A stretch of DNA of 22,594 nt from Chlorokybus atmophyticus (lineage: Eukaryota > Streptophyta > Chlorokybophyceae > Chlorokybales > Chlorokybaceae). Both the position numbers and the translations under genes were made by a program. The number at the start of each line of letters is the position of its first letter. Position 1 is the stretch's first letter. This document shows positions 21,315-22,594 of this stretch, piece after piece. The notes beneath the pieces were generated by a model. The model was not told the DNA's origin. It saw only the letters and a program-made list of their open reading frames with translations, and did not search any database. Location of the stretch: positions 46,270 to 68,863 of the forward strand of contig RHPI01001567.1 in NCBI GenBank assembly GCA_009103225.1, read 5' to 3'.

Positions 21315-21375
21315 TGATGCCCATACCCTAAAGTCTCGCTCAGTTTGTGGGCAGCCGTGCCGATTCCTATTTTGC

Positions 21376-22594
21376 ATGATGTCGGCGGCAGCAGTTGAAT
21401 CACCCTCACCTAGGAGACCATGCTTGGTGTGCCCACAATGCAATGCGTACGTATGTGCCAATGGCCGTAGGCAGCAAATGCGAGCACACTTGACCGAATG
21501 CCAGCGAGTGCAGACAGTGTGCCACGGTTTTAGTGCTGCTTGCTGGCATCACACCACACACAATGTCGACGTGTTTGGCTGCCGCCTCGGCCAAGTGCTG
21601 TGCAAGGAACCCGAGTTTTTCCATTGCGTGCAGTGCGTGTGCGAATCGTGCTCGCGCTCATGCTTCGAGTGGCGAGGGGAACCCATGCGCTTCTTCACAT
21701 GGACAACACCGGGACATGTGGTTAGTGGACAGGTGGTGGATGCTGTGGAGGTAATCCACAAGAGTGGACCGCGACATATCACTGCATGTTATGTTGGGCG
21801 TATGCTTATTTCATGCACGTTGAAGCTGTTGTCGCATTCAGAGCAGTCTTGCACGGTGTGGGCGTGGGCAGTTCCATCCCCTGGCCGCTGTAGAGGAGGC
21901 AGACCATCGACCGTTGGACAGCGCACTGCATCGGCTGCGGAACGCAGTTAAGTTGGGATGCGAGCAGCTGATCGGTGTGAGTGTCATGGTGCATTGGCCG
22001 CTGGATGGGGAATGGTATGCGGGCGTTGTGGAATCATTCAAGCAAGCGTCAGGTCAGCATCGCTTCGTGGCGTGCGAGATTGAGGACGCATCATATATGC
22101 ATGGTGCAATGGAAAATGTCTTTGCAGGGCAGCACCGTATAGTATTCGATGACGGTGATCGACCACAAACCATCAACTTCAAAGGGCACAACATATTCGC
22201 GTACACATCATTTGACAACGTGGTCCCTGGCCAGCACCACGGCCAGCCTTGACCACATACACGCCATTTGACAACAAGCTGGGACGCACACGCAGACCAA
22301 GGGCACTCGACCTATTCTGCGGCGGTGGCGGTGCCAGTGTCGGTCTATACCACGCAGGCTTTGACGTGACCGGGATGGACATAAGTCCCTCCTCTGAGTA
22401 CCCGCTGCCCTTCATACACCGCGATGTATGCACCCTGAGTGCAGGAGAGCTGAGCGAGTACGAGCTCATCTGGGCCAGTCCACCATGCCAGGCCTATTCA
22501 GGTGCTATCCCGGCACCTCAACGGGCGGCACATGGCACATCCTGGAGACACCAGGATATGATACCGCTCGTCCGACGTCTGCTGCTTGCAAGCC
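21376..22594 (+). CDS. DNA cytosine-5 methyltransferase with N-terminal zinc finger and Tudor-like domain (3' end beyond window)
   Basis: Start ATG at 21376 (a second ATG follows directly). Exons are 21376-21750, 21842-22200 and 22296 onward. Intron 21751-21841 (GAG/GTAATC...ATTCAG) is phase 0; intron 22201-22295 (GTACAC...CACGCAG) is phase 2. Residues ~16-40 form a finger (CPQCNAYVC...RAHLTEC), followed by a Cys-rich cluster (FHCVQCVCESCSRSC). Exon 2 carries a Tudor-like strand pattern: VMVHWPLDGEWYAGVVESF, then HRIVFDDGDRPQTINF; such domains read methylated histone tails. The catalytic domain starts with ALDLFCGGGGASVG (motif I, AdoMet binding), then GFDVTGMDI, and reaches motif IV WASPPCQAYSG with the catalytic Cys. 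The HQDMIPLVRRLLLAS segment after it matches the phage/actinobacterial branch of m5C methylases, not Dnmt1 or Dnmt3. The target recognition region and motifs VI-X lie outside the window. Confidence 0.85.
22202..22275. repeat. 18-nt direct repeats flanking a 37-nt hairpin, inside the second methyltransferase intron
   Basis: TACACATCATTTGACAAC (22202-22219) recurs as TACACGCCATTTGACAAC (22258-22275), 16 of 18 identical, 56 nt apart. Between them, 22220-22256 folds on itself: GTGGTC pairs with GACCAC at its ends and CTGGCC with GGCCAG inside. The unit has the shape of a tiny inverted-repeat insertion with a long flanking duplication. It lies within the intron in the preferred gene model. Confidence 0.65.

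Overview
This window is nuclear DNA of a eukaryotic microbe, most likely an alga or related protist. The genes are broken by many short spliceosomal introns, mostly GT-AG of about 60 to 300 nt with a few apparent GC-AG introns. There are very long (TC)n tracts, poly-C and poly-G runs with assembly gaps, and a ROOT UV-B SENSITIVE (RUS/DUF647) family gene. I see no bacterial operon structure, rRNA, tRNA or CRISPR array. The species cannot be fixed from the sequence.

Left part (1-7.5 kb): host-like genes. The 3' end of a plus-strand gene with a PKD-like segment (267-1119) is followed by two conflicting hypothetical genes (2133-2657 minus; exons within 2727-3330 plus). Next comes a ~906 bp pure (TC)n tract ending in a gap (3431-4337). 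A well-resolved five-exon RUS-family gene on the minus strand follows (4880-7434).

Middle (7.5-14.5 kb): gene-poor and decayed. It holds short coding-like fragments with stops or frameshifts and several near-perfect palindromes. One of these, a 27-bp inverted duplication at 9749-9806, appears to interrupt a coding sequence. There are also a 187-nt N gap, a poly-G run and a 53-bp tandem repeat whose units carry the palindrome AACAGGC/GCCTGTT (13928-14298).

Right part (14.6-22.6 kb): a compact block of three multi-exon genes. A minus-strand gene of unknown function (14617-16444, about 393 codons) is divergent from a large plus-strand gene (16921-20892). By splice-phase reasoning, that large gene encodes a C2HC-type zinc finger, a Pro/Ala-rich linker, an OTU cysteine protease and a C-terminal RING-like finger in one protein. 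Downstream on the same strand is a DNA cytosine-5 methyltransferase gene (21376 to the window end) with a related N-terminal zinc finger, a Tudor-like domain and a phage/bacterial-type catalytic domain. The 5' regions on either side share a palindromic motif, GTACCAT-NN-ATGGTAC (allowing one central difference), plus extra half sites. This block is the most interesting part. It could be cargo of a large mobile element or endogenised virus, or a lineage-specific chromatin/ubiquitin locus. No transposase, integrase, capsid or terminal repeat was recognised, so that interpretation is inference.
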